Part shown: positions 53,336-63,005 of the stretch, piece after piece | Position numbering within the stretch: the first letter of the stretch is position 1 | Layout of the letters: each line of letters opens with the position of its first letter | Source: Dendrolimus kikuchii | Taxonomy: Eukaryota; Arthropoda; Insecta; Lepidoptera; Lasiocampidae | DNA length: 64,000 nucleotides | Reading direction: 5' to 3' | Assembly: GCA_019925095.2 (NCBI GenBank) | Contig: CM034412.1 | Location: 4,526,001 to 4,590,000 of the forward strand | Translations under genes and position numbers: made by a program | Notes under the pieces: model-generated | The model's database searches: none | What the model was told of the DNA's origin: nothing | What the model saw: the letters and a program-made list of their open reading frames with translations, nothing else

Positions 53336-55199
53336 ACATTGGAGGGATCTGGGTCTATAGATGACAAAGACCATCTTTATTGCTGGAGATCAGCAGACAG
53401 GCAGACGGCCCACTTGATGGAAAGCGGTTACCATCGCCTATGGACATTTGCAACAGCAAAGTTGCTACAACTGTGCTGCTACTCTCTTAAGGGAAACTGG
53501 AACCTGGTCACTAATGCCGGAACACAACTCAAGGTTGTTATGACGACATACTTTAGACCAGGGGTGGTAGCAATCGAGTCGGGCAAATGCCCTACCACCT
53601 GGCTGTGGGTTGTTAAGTCGCCTCTTACGACAGGCCGCCCCAACGCAGGAAATTGTATTCTTTCTCCGTTCCTGCACGGATAAATATATATATGTATATG
53701 GATATGTAATAAATAAATAAATTTTATTTTGTTTCACAGATTCATTCAGTGGTTATCGAGTCGTTGGCGAAACAAAAAGACAGAACTGCGCTCACGAACT
53801 ACAAGATGACATTGAATCCACAGAGCGAAGATTACATACTCGCTGAGAACACTTTGAGGGATTTGGTATGTATAGTGATACTAGCCGTGCCCGCGGTTTC
53901 ACCCGCGTGGTGATGGAAGATCGTTATATTTTGGATAATTGACACTATATCTTTATAAATTATAGCCTATGTGTTATTCGGTTATGTAAGCTATATTATT
54001 GTAAAATTTCATCAAAATCCATTCAGTAGTTTTTGCGTGAAAGAGTACCAAACATACATCCATTCTTACAAACTTTCGCGTTTATAATATTTATTATTAA
54101 TTATTATATTATATTATACTAGCGGCCCGGCGCGGTTGCACCCGCGCTCTGTCCCGCTCCCGTAGTATATAGCGTCATGTTATATAGCGTATGACACTCC
54201 CTGTTAACGTAACTTTCGAACAGTAAAAGAATTTTTAAAATCGGTTTAGTTGATCTAGAGATTACCCACTACTACAACGTCACAAACTCATAACCGTTCA
54301 TTTACCGTCTTTATAATATTAGTATAAATATATTATTATATGTTAGTTACTTAGTTTGGGGATATACAATGTGTGTTAAAAAAAAGTGTTAGATATTGCT
54401 ACAAGTTACATTCTATGGGATGTGTCAGTTATACTGTCGTACAGTGGAGACTAGATTATCCGGACCTCAGTTATACGGATTCACGATTATCCGGATTGGC
54501 ATTTCGTGATTAGAATTGCAATATTTATGTTAATTATATTAATACGTGAAGCAAAAACTTTGTACCCCTTTTTACGAAAATTGCGCGGACGGAGGAGTAT
54601 GAAATTTCGCACACTTATAGTTTATGTAGAGAAGGAGTGCAGAATGCTATTTTTTTTTTAAATTATGCATAAAAAATACATTAAATCATCACCATGTATT
54701 TGACACACACGTATATACGCTTTTGTTTATTGTTAAAGTCAAATTACTATCAATTTATAGCCTTGGCGAAATCTGTGATTATAGAAGTATAGTCTTTGAC
54801 AACAGAACCTTACTAATGTTCAAACTTATAATTTAAATTAATTATGGTCGAATTTCGACCACTAATTTATGTTAATATATAGCTTACATTCATACGTATG
54901 TGTCGAATTTGGTGGACAAGTTTCATTTGTTATTTCGAATAAACACGTACACGAACGAGGTAAATATTCAATTATCCGGATTTTTAATTATCCGGATACC
55001 TTACGACAACAATAAGTCCGGTTAAACGAGTTTCCACTGTATTTGACGTAGAGTATAAGTGCCTTTTAAGGGTTTCGTAGTAGTAGGTTTTCGTTCTTAC
55101 AGCAGTTTTCTTTCTTTACTAGATATTTGTTACTACAGGACTCTTACTATGACACGAACTTACCGATTTTTATTTCAGACTATGAAATGGAAAAATTAG
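43701..55199 (+). CDS. VIPAS39: VIPAS39 / SPE-39 / Vps16B orthologue, complete, 11 exons
   Basis: Exons 43701-43772, 44702-44849, 45734-45999, 47055-47191, 47661-47688, 49946-50096, 50464-50600, 52124-52213, 52649-52804, 53740-53865, 55179-55199; 443 residues. All junctions are GT-AG and in phase. An in-frame TAA sits 12 nt upstream of the ATG. Seen: the acidic N-terminus [20 protein letters not shown] parallels the EEEYWNSSKFKAFTFDD start of vertebrate VIPAS39. Next come GDGNAI before helical repeats, [39 protein letters not shown], and a KWKN terminus matching the vertebrate RWKN. Known of the family: it pairs with VPS33B (CHEVI complex) in late endosome, lysosome and lysosome-related-organelle trafficking; the Drosophila gene (full-of-bacteria) is needed for phagosome maturation. 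Slightly shorter than the vertebrate protein. No membrane segment or signal peptide. Introns carry many repeats but no exon is interrupted. Confidence 0.94.
43907..44070. mobile_element. Family O inverted-repeat element, decayed
   Basis: GGTGCGGTATAGTTATA ... ATAAATAAATGTATATGCCC TATAAGTATACC; homologue of 58632-58802. Confidence 0.5.
44117..44555. repeat. 64-bp identical direct repeats flanking a LINE tail
   Basis: 44117-44180 and 44492-44555 are identical, both starting CATGGTAACCAGTTCATTCT. The LINE tail starts directly after the first copy. Confidence 0.9.
44181..44363 (-). mobile_element. Family A LINE tail
   Basis: (CATA)n then CTTCACGCCAGTTCCCTTGC to CTTCTGCTAGTATACAATCA. Confidence 0.85.
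44702..44849 (+). CDS. VIPAS39: VIPAS39 exon 2
   Basis: Acceptor TTATTTCAG, donor GTAAGTGG. Encodes [20 protein letters not shown] through SPKVLDL; low-complexity, probably disordered. Ends with one base of a Thr codon. Confidence 0.88.
45419..45465. repeat. (CA)n microsatellite
   Basis: Over 40 bp of CA in VIPAS39 intron 2; the open frames across it are artefacts. Confidence 0.95.
45734..45999 (+). CDS. VIPAS39: VIPAS39 exon 3
   Basis: 266 nt, acceptor ATATGTCAG, donor GTATGTGG. Encodes [12 protein letters not shown], a basic stretch ([20 protein letters not shown]), and [16 protein letters not shown], which aligns with the conserved LLEEAVSMHDGNVITA of vertebrate VIPAS39. Confidence 0.92.
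46173..46653. mobile_element. hAT-type MITE
   Basis: TIR TAGAGATGTGCCGATTA / inverted TAGAGATGTGCCGACTA, with 8-bp flanks GTAATTAC and GTAATTAG (46165-46172; 46654-46661). 481 bp, internal CCGACTAGTCGG words, no transposase. In VIPAS39 intron 3. Confidence 0.8.
47055..47191 (+). CDS. VIPAS39: VIPAS39 exon 4
   Basis: 137 nt, acceptor TTATTTTTCAG, donor GTAAGTAA. Encodes [18 protein letters not shown] and [20 protein letters not shown], start of the helical Vps16-C-like region. Ends with two bases of an Ile codon. Confidence 0.93.
47334..47455 (+). mobile_element. 122-bp micro-Helitron
   Basis: 5' TCTATATTAATATAATAAAG after A; 3' palindrome TGCCATGGCA, then CGGATCAGCTAG before T. In VIPAS39 intron 4. 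Confidence 0.75.
47661..47688 (+). CDS. VIPAS39: VIPAS39 exon 5 (28-nt microexon)
   Basis: Acceptor TTTGTCCAG, donor GTAAGTAA. Completes Ile, then MLGRSPEAA. Phase 2 in and phase 0 out; without it the frame between exons 4 and 6 breaks. Confidence 0.88.
47802..48107 (+). mobile_element. Family B element
   Basis: TTATTGCATGAGTTCAGCAG to TTTCTCCCTTCCTGCATTAA. Confidence 0.75.
48158..48460 (-). mobile_element. Family B element, inverted relative to its neighbour
   Basis: TTATCCGTGCAGGAACGAAG to CTGATCTCCTGCAATAAAAA; 50 bp from the plus-strand copy, so transcripts could fold back over about 300 bp. Confidence 0.78.
48490..49130. mobile_element. GC-rich retroelement-like block
   Basis: GTGGGGGCCTTGCCTTGGCC, AAGGCTTTACCACAAACCCC etc.; probably LINE 3' sequence, family unknown. 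Confidence 0.35.
49148..49378 (+). mobile_element. LINE 3' tail, family I
   Basis: TTTTGGTCTTACGCCAAAAG ... GAATAAAGTTTTTCTTTCTT. Sister of 23855-24085. Confidence 0.65.
49535..49866 (+). mobile_element. Family A LINE tail, TSD-flanked (332 bp)
   Basis: 9-bp TSD TAAAACCAA (49526-49534; 49867-49875). The 94-codon frame from [20 protein letters not shown] is open. Confidence 0.88.
49946..50096 (+). CDS. VIPAS39: VIPAS39 exon 6
   Basis: 151 nt, acceptor AACTTACAG, donor GTAAGAAT. Encodes [20 protein letters not shown] through [10 protein letters not shown] plus one base of a Glu codon. Confidence 0.92.
50464..50600 (+). CDS. VIPAS39: VIPAS39 exon 7
   Basis: 137 nt, acceptor GATTTACAG, donor GTAAGGGT. 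Encodes [20 protein letters not shown] and [20 protein letters not shown], matching the vertebrate [20 protein letters not shown] region. This exon restores the frame needed by exon 8. Confidence 0.93.
50652..51010. repeat. Degenerate 24-bp minisatellite
   Basis: Units such as GTGGTAAGATAAACACGAGA AATG repeat about 14 times, decaying rightward, in VIPAS39 intron 7. Confidence 0.8.
51119..51190 (-). mobile_element. Family A LINE tail
   Basis: CATACATAACTTCACGCCAG to GCGCCATTCAGGCTTATTCT. Confidence 0.8.
51217..51294. repeat. (TA)n microsatellite
   Basis: TA tract between two oppositely oriented family A tails. Confidence 0.95.
51298..51372 (+). mobile_element. Family A LINE tail
   Basis: GTGCCTAAATGGCACTCTGT to GTGAAGTTATGTATGTATGT; inverted relative to 51119-51190. 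Confidence 0.8.
51374..51449. repeat. (TA)n microsatellite
   Basis: Over 60 bp of TA directly after the LINE tail. Confidence 0.95.
51966..52085 (+). repeat. Repeat J next to VIPAS39 exon 8
   Basis: ACTATGGTCTGGGTGTCTGA ... GTTTGTTTATCTGTCG; ends within about 40 bases of the exon 8 acceptor and adjoins its pyrimidine tract. Confidence 0.55.
52124..52213 (+). CDS. VIPAS39: VIPAS39 exon 8
   Basis: 90 nt, acceptor TCTTATTTCAG, donor GTATGTAG. Encodes [20 protein letters not shown] and [10 protein letters not shown] (vertebrate IPDKQYVLTAL, DVDALFTTK). Confidence 0.94.
52374..52577 (-). mobile_element. Helitron
   Basis: CTAG at 52374-52377 after A; GTCCCGACAGACGTTGTCCT body; ends TTTTTATATATAAGA. 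In VIPAS39 intron 8. Confidence 0.65.
52649..52804 (+). CDS. VIPAS39: VIPAS39 exon 9
   Basis: 156 nt, acceptor ATTTTTCAG, donor GTGGGTAG. Encodes [20 protein letters not shown] through [14 protein letters not shown]; vertebrate counterpart begins NWLGYTKKRAPIGF. Confidence 0.94.
52993..53135 (-). mobile_element. LINE 3' tail, family H
   Basis: (GAAT)n then CTCTTTATTGTTCACC and GGCGGCCTTATCGCTTAGAG CGATCTCTTCCAGG. Confidence 0.65.
53280..53337. repeat. (TA)n microsatellite
   Basis: About 55 bp of TA. Confidence 0.95.
53377..53684 (+). mobile_element. Family B element
   Basis: TTATTGCTGGAGATCAGCAG to CTCCGTTCCTGCACGGATAA; ends 55 bp before VIPAS39 exon 10. Confidence 0.78.
53740..53865 (+). 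CDS. VIPAS39: VIPAS39 exon 10
   Basis: 126 nt, acceptor TTGTTTCACAG, donor GTATGTAT. Encodes [20 protein letters not shown], then [22 protein letters not shown]; vertebrate [23 protein letters not shown]. Confidence 0.94.
53881..54090 (-). mobile_element. Helitron
   Basis: CTAGCCGTGCCCGCGGTTTC after A at left; AACTTTCGCGTTTATAATAT at right. Begins 15 bases after the VIPAS39 exon 10 boundary. Confidence 0.6.
54119..54330 (-). mobile_element. Helitron
   Basis: CTAGCGGCCCGGCGCGGTTG at left; CGTCTTTATAATATTAGTAT at right. Confidence 0.6.
54442..55039. mobile_element. pogo/Tigger-type MITE
   Basis: CAGTGGAGACTAGATTATCC GGAC and inverted CAGTGGAAACTCGTTTAACC GGAC, flanked by TA on both sides; CAGTGGAAACTCG-type ends are usual for pogo-group elements. 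Repeated ATTATCCGGAT inside. In the last VIPAS39 intron. Confidence 0.8.
55179..55199 (+). CDS. VIPAS39: VIPAS39 exon 11 (21-nt terminal coding exon)
   Basis: Acceptor TTTATTTCAG, then TMKWKN and TAG. Phase 0 continues exon 10, and the KWKN end matches the family terminus, so the tiny last coding exon is credible. Confidence 0.85.
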   Translation, partial: TMKWKN

Positions 55200-55502
55200 A
55201 CGATACAACATCAACTCTATGAATGCTGAGCACAAGTCTGTCCATTTTAGATGAATGGCTTATCCGCCACGCTAGTGAAGCGGGTGTCACACATAAGTAA
55301 CTTCGTGCAGGTTTAACTGCATCTACAAGGTATACAGAGTGGGTTTTAGAGTTTTCCCAAAGTAAACAGGACACCAGACCGTCGTCATTTTTAAATACAT
55401 TTTAGTTCCGGCAATGCGTCGGCAACGGCGTTGCAAACGCTAATTGACAATGGTGATTACTTACCATCAGTATGCCAGTCTCCGTATTTAACAACTTAAG
55501 GC

Positions 55503-55508
55503 AATAAA
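55503..55508 (+). terminator. Candidate poly(A) signal of VIPAS39
   Basis: AATAAA about 300 nt after the TAG, the first canonical hexamer I see; gives a plausible 3' UTR of about 325 nt. Confidence 0.5.
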
Positions 55509-55777
55509 AAGTTAAATGTTGTCGTGTAATTTACAATACGACCAAACTTGAATGCGTCCTGGAAGTTCGTACTTGTTATTGCACATACAATTACATAATA
55601 CAGAGCTAAGAGAGGTGAGTCGCGCTCTCGCTCGGCCGCTATCAAGACTCGCATGCCATCTCTTTAGCAAAATACACCGTAAGATGCACTATACGTTAAC
55701 ATGTGACTGGATTTGTGCAAACTCACGGAACTAACTTCACTCGAAGCGCATTTATGATTTGCGCGTAACCTACTCAT

Positions 55778-56640
55778 CTCCTCCTAGCGCCCACGGTCCT
55801 TAAGAAAGTACTTCAATGAAATAGTGAATAAAGCCCAGCATCAAATCCAATTTCATCAAATAAACGCCCAGGGTACTATTTTAAGTACCCCGACTTTAAG
55901 CATTGCTGCTAGTTTCAATGTAACGCCCTTCATAGAGTAGTGTACCTGAACACATTTTCGAGGGTTTTTTTGCGTGTGAACAAGCAATAGCGCCAACAAA
56001 GCAAAAGAAATTTGTCGTTTTTGACTTAAGATCGTCGAATGTGAAAATTAATCTTAATTTATTAATGAACTCTACGATTTGTGTTGATGTGCTTATAAAA
56101 AATAGGTTCTTATATACTATATTTGCTGTTTACATAAAAACTATATGGATCTGAGATAGAGAGAAAATTATCATAATTCAAAATTGAAGACCTTTGGGTT
56201 AATAAGGACTACCATGATTGTTTTGAATGTTTTAAATAAATAATATTAAAATGCATGTATATATTAATTTTGAAATAATGTTTTGTTTATTAAACTTGTT
56301 AAATTTTTAAGTTTAGCTGCATTTTTGATATTTTTGAAGGTAATAAAAAAAAATTATGTAAGATGTTTGATGAAGTCTAGTGCTTTTGAACCAAAGACCT
56401 ACCAAAAGGTAATTTATTTTTGTCCTTTTTCCTTCTTCTCGTTCACCTGATACAACAAAAAATCATACTTGCGAGATTACTGTAAGATACAATTTTAAAA
56501 ATTCAAAGTCTTGGTTCTTCGCAATGCAAACCTTTTTTAAGAACTGGGCGTTTAGTTCTAGAAAGCGTTGCAAACCCTGGGCGTTAGAAGGTTATTTATT
56601 TTTTATTGTGTTGATTCAAATTTATATTTAAAATATGTAA
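55778..56640 (+). repeat. Repeat Q, copy 1, with a conserved open segment
   Basis: Starts TCCTCCTAGCGCCCACGGTC; frame RPRSLRKYFNEIVNKAQHQI, QFHQINAQGTILSTPTLSIA, stop; followed by AT-rich sequence. Same order at 62158-63005. Unrecognised, probably a transposon. Confidence 0.6.
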
Positions 56641-58130
56641 TAAATATTATTGTTTTGAAATATGTCATTTTATTATATTAACAACCCATTATAGTCCCAC
56701 TGCTGGGCTCGGACCTCTCCTTTTTTTTGTTGTTAAAAATAAGCATAATGTGCCTCTCGAGCTTGTCCAAGAGGACATGGCCGGTTTGACAAACCTGTTA
56801 CCTCGACGTACAGGTTTCATCGAGAAGTTTCCTTCGCTATTAGCACGTATTTGTAATATACATTAATTGAATATAATGCAAGTTATTTTGCGAGTCCTGT
56901 AGGTCAGAAAATTGACAGATTTCCAAAGCGTGTCATTTGGGAAGCTATTATATTAACCACTGGGTGACCACGGCTTGCTGTTTTATATATATATACTATA
57001 AGTTATAAGTTCAGCAAACCGGGTCCAATAGATGGAGAATAACAGGACAAAAAAGATACATAAACATCTATTTTTATAATGCCATCCTTAAAGAATTTTT
57101 ATTACTCTGTGATACTTTTTCCACATTATTATTTCTAAAACTGTTTCTTATTAGTACTAACTAGATGGCGCTATAATCAAACAAGGCGAACTCGATTTAA
57201 ATCAAAAGTCAATCATTTATTGCTTTATTTTAATTATAAAGATCGTTATGATTATTATTATTATTACCTAAATGGCACTCTGTTGTTCGTGCCTACCCCG
57301 CAAGGGAACTGGCGTGAAGTTATGTATGTATGTATGTATGTATGATTATTACAATGTTCATCTTTAAATAATCAAATATTTAATTTAAAATTTTAACAAA
57401 TTACGTTTATGGACATATCTATTTTTACCTTAGTCTAAGCAATGAACACATAAAAAGGCCGAATAGGGGAAATAATTCGTGTGGAAGCGAATTTTGGCAC
57501 AGTCGTAGAGGAAGGTGTCCTGAACAACATACTAAAAGTACTGATGGGTAGGGGTGGAGCTAAAGGAGAAAGGGGACCATAAAGGTCCCTTTTTGCAGTT
57601 TTTTGTGAATAACTCAAAAACTACAATCTAATCACACACACGAATTATTTCCCTTATTTGTGCTTCGTTGACTGGAGTATCTATTCTTGTGACAAGTTTG
57701 ACAATACAATTAATTTACAATTACAATTACTTTAATGCATGGTACATAAATGTTCCATGCATTAAAATAAAATAAAAATAAATAAATAAAAAATAGCAAG
57801 CTGTGTCATGGACGTCAAAGTATCTATTGCATTACAACTGTCAATTGCCGTCTGCTGTAGCCGGTATTTTCGGAATGCCGCTTGCAAAAATGCGAATGCG
57901 ATTATAGTAGCTTTTACGTTCTTCATTTTCTAAACTAAAAGTATTATATAGTAATCATATTTTGTAATGTATATAAAAAAGTAAATTTTATACGTTTTCA
58001 TTACATGAGAAATAAGTTATTAGCCGTTTAAGATAGCGAAAACAAAATCATAACAGCGGCGGGCAAACCAGCCAAACCGAGTGGCGTAAAGTGCATTATC
58101 ATGAAATTGTAATTACAATCACAGAGTACT
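56641..58130. other. Intergenic sequence upstream of the aminopeptidase
   Basis: Holds a family A tail (57268-57344), a 13-bp hairpin near 57730-57766 and a GCCCAGCAGTGGGA-type LINE end near 56697. Otherwise unassigned. Confidence 0.45.
57268..57344 (+). mobile_element. Family A LINE tail
   Basis: CTAAATGGCACTCTGTTGTT to (TATG)5; probable 8-bp TSD ATTATTAC (57260-57267; 57345-57352). Confidence 0.8.
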
Positions 58131-58171
58131 TTATATATACGGGTAATTACAATTTTTATTCAACATTCAAT

Positions 58172-58251
58172 TCAGTCGCGCTAATACAGCTGTTGCGACT
58201 GTACGTGTTTTACATTAAAATAATTCGTATAAGACTGATCAACATTCTATA
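58172..58251 (+). promoter_or_regulatory. Possible initiator and non-coding first exon of the aminopeptidase gene
   Basis: TCAGTC at 58172-58177 fits the arthropod initiator. The stretch ends at a strong GTAAGTAC donor (58252), and TTATATATA lies about 40 bases upstream. The gene must have a spliced leader because its ATG follows an acceptor at 61908. Inferred, no transcript evidence. Confidence 0.3.
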
Positions 58252-58631
58252 GTAAGTACTTTTTTCTTTTATCAACTTGTTCCTATCCTTGTTTATTTTT
58301 TTCATAAGTACATAACGAAGTTTTATTTGTATTCTTTATCCAATGTGTAAAAGCATAAAATAATGAGATAACGTAGTCAATATTTTATTGTGCATATTAT
58401 GGCCACGATAATAATTAATCATTTTATGATTCAGATGCTAGTCTGGTATTACATTTTGCTTTATATCTATTATTAATGTATGAAAAATAGTTTTATTTGT
58501 TATGTTAACAGTTCATTTATAGTAAACTTTTTACTCTCATCCTTCCAAGTCCACAATGGTCTTATATTTTTTAAATATCATCCTTCACTATGATAACCCT
58601 CCATCTTTTTTGTCTTTTGGATGCCATCTTA

Positions 58632-58802
58632 GCAGTTTTGGGTGGGGTATAGTTATAGGGCACATTTATTTATTATGAACAGATCTGAACTTTATTAATA
58701 TAGGTTAGATGGCTTTCGTGGTTTTTTTTTATAACCTCCCAAAGATACTTTTATATCTCAAATAATAAATAAATGTGCCCTATAACTATACCACACCCAC
58801 AG
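58632..58802. mobile_element. Family O inverted-repeat element
   Basis: GGGTGGGGTATAGTTATAGG GCACATTTATTTATTATG and its inverted counterpart, arms about 40 bp; 170 bp total. Confidence 0.7.
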
Positions 58803-58916
58803 TCTTTAGTCCATTTTATTTTCTTATCTTTAACACTTTGGACAGCAGGCTGTAATGGGTTACAGGCTTGATTGATGCAGGCATCAATTTCATGAAAATG
58901 ATATGACTGTACAAAA

Positions 58917-58997
58917 AATAAGAAAGCTTTTAAAACAAAAATAACTTGGATGTCAACATACATCCAAGTTATACTTGTTTTAAAAGTTTTTCTTATT
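58917..58997. repeat. Long hairpin (about 37-bp stem)
   Basis: AATAAGAAAGCTTTTAAAAC ... ATAACTTGGATGT pairs with ACATCCAAGTTAT ... GTTTTAAAAGTTTTTCTTATT; few mismatches, 6-base loop. Confidence 0.85.
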
Positions 58998-59317
58998 GTC
59001 CCCTGCACAAACTAATGTTGTCTAAAGCTGTATAAGCAAATTGCAGGGCATATCATTATAGCCTATATACTTAAACTGTTGGAATTGCTGGAACTGATGG
59101 AATGTTGATAACATTCAACATATGTCATATCACAAAATTTTAATTATGGGCTATACCTACAGGCAATGTATGCAATTGTATAGTGTCACAGCAGGCACTG
59201 CCACCAAGGTTGAACTGTCTAGCAATGTTTGCTTTTTCTACATCTGTACTAAAACTGTAGTGAGACTTTTTTAATGTTATCTAGTCCTTTTCTGTGCTGT
59301 ATTTTTACTTAGTACTC

Positions 59318-59524
59318 TTAATTTATATAAGTTATGTGTCAAATTATTTGTCCGCGGTGGACTCTTAAACTACTTGACAGATTTGAATCAAATTTGCACA
59401 CCATGTGCAGTTTGATCCGACTTAAAAGATAGGATAGCTTACATTTGGACCCGGTAAGTGGCGCTAGAATCGGGTTTTAAATTTTATTTCTTCAGGGCAG
59501 AACAATGTCTACCGGGACAGCTAG
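59318..59524 (+). mobile_element. Short Helitron
   Basis: As 17795-17992; 3' end GGGACAGCTAG then T. Confidence 0.65.
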
Positions 59525-59529
59525 TAATA

Positions 59530-61170
59530 TATATAAATAAAAAATCTGCGAATGTGTTTTGTGACTACACAGTAAAGAAATCTGTATAGGTGACTAGTGC
59601 CACTGTTTTTCTCCTTGGGTTACAGAAACCTAACAAACATTTAAGTCAGAGTTCTGTATTCATATCCTGGAATGGTAGATTTTGTAAAGAAAGTTTCTTT
59701 ACTAAAACTGCTTTGCTTCATATTATCATTGTTTAACAAGTGAAGTGGCATGAAACTTCCCAGTAAAATGTCTAATTAAACATGTTTTAATTCATATTTG
59801 TCTATCTCAGGCTCTTATTTTTTAAAGTACAAAAATTATAAATAGATTATCATTTGCAGCAGTTTAATCATGTACTGCCAACTTCATTTGCATTTATTAA
59901 TTATGATTCAATTCAAATCAAAGAGCCCATAAAGCTCTACAAAGACCTATCATTACAACTCATCAACTCTTAAGGAGATCAGAGGGCTGATGAAGGTGAG
60001 ACCTCTGACAACTGATCAGTATAGCAATCTAAGGAGGAAATATAGCCATTCTTCTGAATACCCATAGCACATTGTTTCTCAAATATTTTATGTCACAACT
60101 CACAAAAAAAATAAAAAATCTTGTGACCCCCTTAACTATGAAGTTATAATAATATTTTATTTATGTTTGATTAAATTAAAAAATTTGTATAGAGGTCTTA
60201 TTTTTTACAACAAACTCCGACCCCCACGAGGGTCGCAACCAGGTTGAGAAATGATGCCTTAGAAGATGGTGACCTAGACATGTCTAGACTCAGAATTCTA
60301 ATGAGTACAAGGAATTATTGGTAGAATACAATATAACTAACTAAAGTTTTCTTTATTGTATTAGTTTATGTACTTAATTTTAAAAAATTGTATGTTATTA
60401 ATATTTAATAAGAAATATTTATTTAAATTAATTTAAAAAATTCAAAGACATACCATATAAAATGTAGTAAAAGTTAAATTACATTACATTACATTGTTGT
60501 TTATTACAATTGTAAATTGCCATCTGTGTCACTATCAGTGATGTTAATGACCGTGAGTTATTTGCAATTGTAAAGCAGAATACAATTTGCTGATATTATT
60601 GTTTGAGTGTATTTAAATTATCTCATGTACAACATATATAATCTGTAGAGTTAGAGTTTGTAGAATGAATTTAAGAATAAGTAAAAACCAAGGGGGATCA
60701 TTAAAACCAACAGATTCTAAAAAAACACTTTTAGAATTTGTGTCTGGGTAAATCACCTTGTCCCATATGTATTCGCGTGCAACATTGGCTGCAACCATTT
60801 TTTTTTTTAATTTTGGTAGCAATAATTAGCATTAAATTGTAACCAAAATTGACAATGATTGAAAGGAGATTCACCCATCTGTCTGTTCGTCAGTTTGTTA
60901 GAGCAACACATGTAAGCTATTAAAGGGATTGAAATGAAACTCGACATATTGCTAGCTTATACCCTGGGTTAATACAGTTTAGTCAGGATACATTTTATTC
61001 CGGTAAATGATATTGTTTCCATGGGATAGATGAATGTAGCCAAAAAGATAATGTTACAGTTGTGTTTTTTGCAATTCACCAATGTCCCTGCTCCATTTGG
61101 GATAATTTTACTGATTGTGGCCAAATATATGTTGTTTAGTGTTCAAATTAATGCTGTTAATGGCTAACTA
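59530..61170. other. Presumed 5' intron of the aminopeptidase gene
   Basis: AT-rich, no exon or repeat terminus recognised. Confidence 0.4.
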
Positions 61171-61175
61171 CATTA

Positions 61176-61176
<1 letters not shown>

Positions 61177-61213
<37 letters not shown>
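61177..61213. repeat. (TA)n microsatellite
   Basis: TA tract beside a Helitron. Confidence 0.9.
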
Positions 61214-61512
<299 letters not shown>

Positions 61513-61911
61513 ATCTGTCAACATTTAACATAATTAACAATGTCACATGACCAATAATGCATTTAAACCCATAGCCATATCTGTGTGAAACGGACACTAA
61601 CATTATTCCAGATGGAGCAGTAACATATAAGACACTTTATCATGATGGCAATACAATATACTCAATGTCTGGTTCTATACCATCCATTTCCAAAAAAGCG
61701 ATTACCAAACCCAGCAGTGGGATGTTTATGGGCTGATGTGACATTTTTATTTTACTATATATACCATCTGAAACTAAATAAATAAAATTAGTTCAAGTGC
61801 AGTTTTAATCTTTGTAATTCCATGTCTGTAGATAACAAGTATTGATTAAATACACATTACAATATTTATAAAGTAATAAAATGATTGTGTAATATATTTG
61901 TTTCACAGATA

Positions 61912-62082
61912 ATGTCTAATACGGAATGGAAGGTGCATGGTGTTGCCGTGTCAACGGTAAACGAAATAAACAGCGCTCAGTTTGATTCTTTGGTTGTGGT
62001 GACCACGGACGGGGTTGCGTTGCCTCAGGCACTTGAAGATTTCATCACTGCTTCTTTAGAAGTTGATGCCGCTCTTAGCAAG
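61912..62082 (+). CDS. First coding exon of a probable M17 leucyl aminopeptidase (W07G4.4-like), gene continues beyond window
   Basis: ATG follows a TTTGTTTCACAG acceptor by three bases, so the 5' UTR is spliced. 57 codons (start MSNTEWKVHGVAVSTVNEIN, then FDSLVVVTTDG and LPQALEDFITASLEVDAALS) end in phase 0 at a GTATAAAT donor. The pattern 'strand VVVTTDG, then a helix with EVDAAL' resembles the N-terminal domain of metazoan putative aminopeptidases of peptidase family M17 (W07G4.4 group), which carry the two-metal catalytic site in the C-terminal half. That half is not in the window, so the family call rests on the N-terminus from memory. No second coding exon was found up to 64000. Confidence 0.6.
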
Positions 62083-62157
62083 GTATAAATTACCATTAAA
62101 TTTATTAGAGCCACCTGGCACCCGACTACCTGGGCAGGTGCGGTTAGATGTCTTTCT

Positions 62158-63005
62158 ATCCTCCAAGCGCCCACGGTCCTTAAAAAAGTACTTCAATGAA
62201 ATAGTGATTATAGCCCAGCACCAAATCCAATTTCGTCAAATGAACACCCAGGGTACTATTTTAAGTACCCCAACTTTAACCATTGCTACTAATTTCAAAT
62301 TACCTCCTTTTTATAAATAAATGACTATGAACGTATGTTCGAGGATTTTATTTGTATATGACCAAGCAACAGTGCCAACAAAAACGAAATTAATTTGTCT
62401 TTCTTGAAGTAACGTGGAACAAGATCCGTCAAGTGTGAAAATTAATCTCAATTTTATTCATGGAATCTACGATTTGTATTCATATGCTTATAAAACATAG
62501 GTGCTGATATACTATATTTGCTGTTTACATCAAAACTTTATATGGATCTGAGATAAAGTGAAAATTATCTTATTTCAATATTTAAGACCTTTTAATAGAC
62601 CTTTGGGTTAATAAAGACTATAATGGTTGTTTCGAATTTTTAAAATAATAAAATAAATGTTTCTCTTAATTTTAAAGGATCTTTTGTTATTAAATTGGTT
62701 TTTAAGTTTAATTCCATTTTAAATCTTTTTGACGGTATTTGTAAAAACTTGATACTGTGAAACTTTCTTATTTGAAGTCTAGTGCTTTTGACCCAAAGGC
62801 CTATCAAAACGTAATCTATTTTTGTCCTTTTTTTGCTTCTCCTCATTCAACTGATACAAGAAAAAAAATCATACTAGTGCGATTACAGTAAGGTAAAATT
62901 TTTAAAATCCAAAGTCTTGGGGTTTCCCCATTGATACCTTTTTTAAGGACTTTGAGCGTTTACTTCAACAAAGCCTTGCATAACCTAGGCCTCAGGAGGC
63001 TATAG
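62158..63005 (+). repeat. Repeat Q, copy 2
   Basis: Frame RPRSLKKYFNEIVIIAQHQI, QFRQMNTQGTILSTPTLTIA, then stop; the AT-rich downstream part also matches copy 1. In intron 1 (coding) of the aminopeptidase gene. Confidence 0.6.

Noticed and set aside
58632..58802. Hairpin as a possible small-RNA precursor
   Set aside because: A second copy at 43907-44070 shows it is a dispersed inverted-repeat element.
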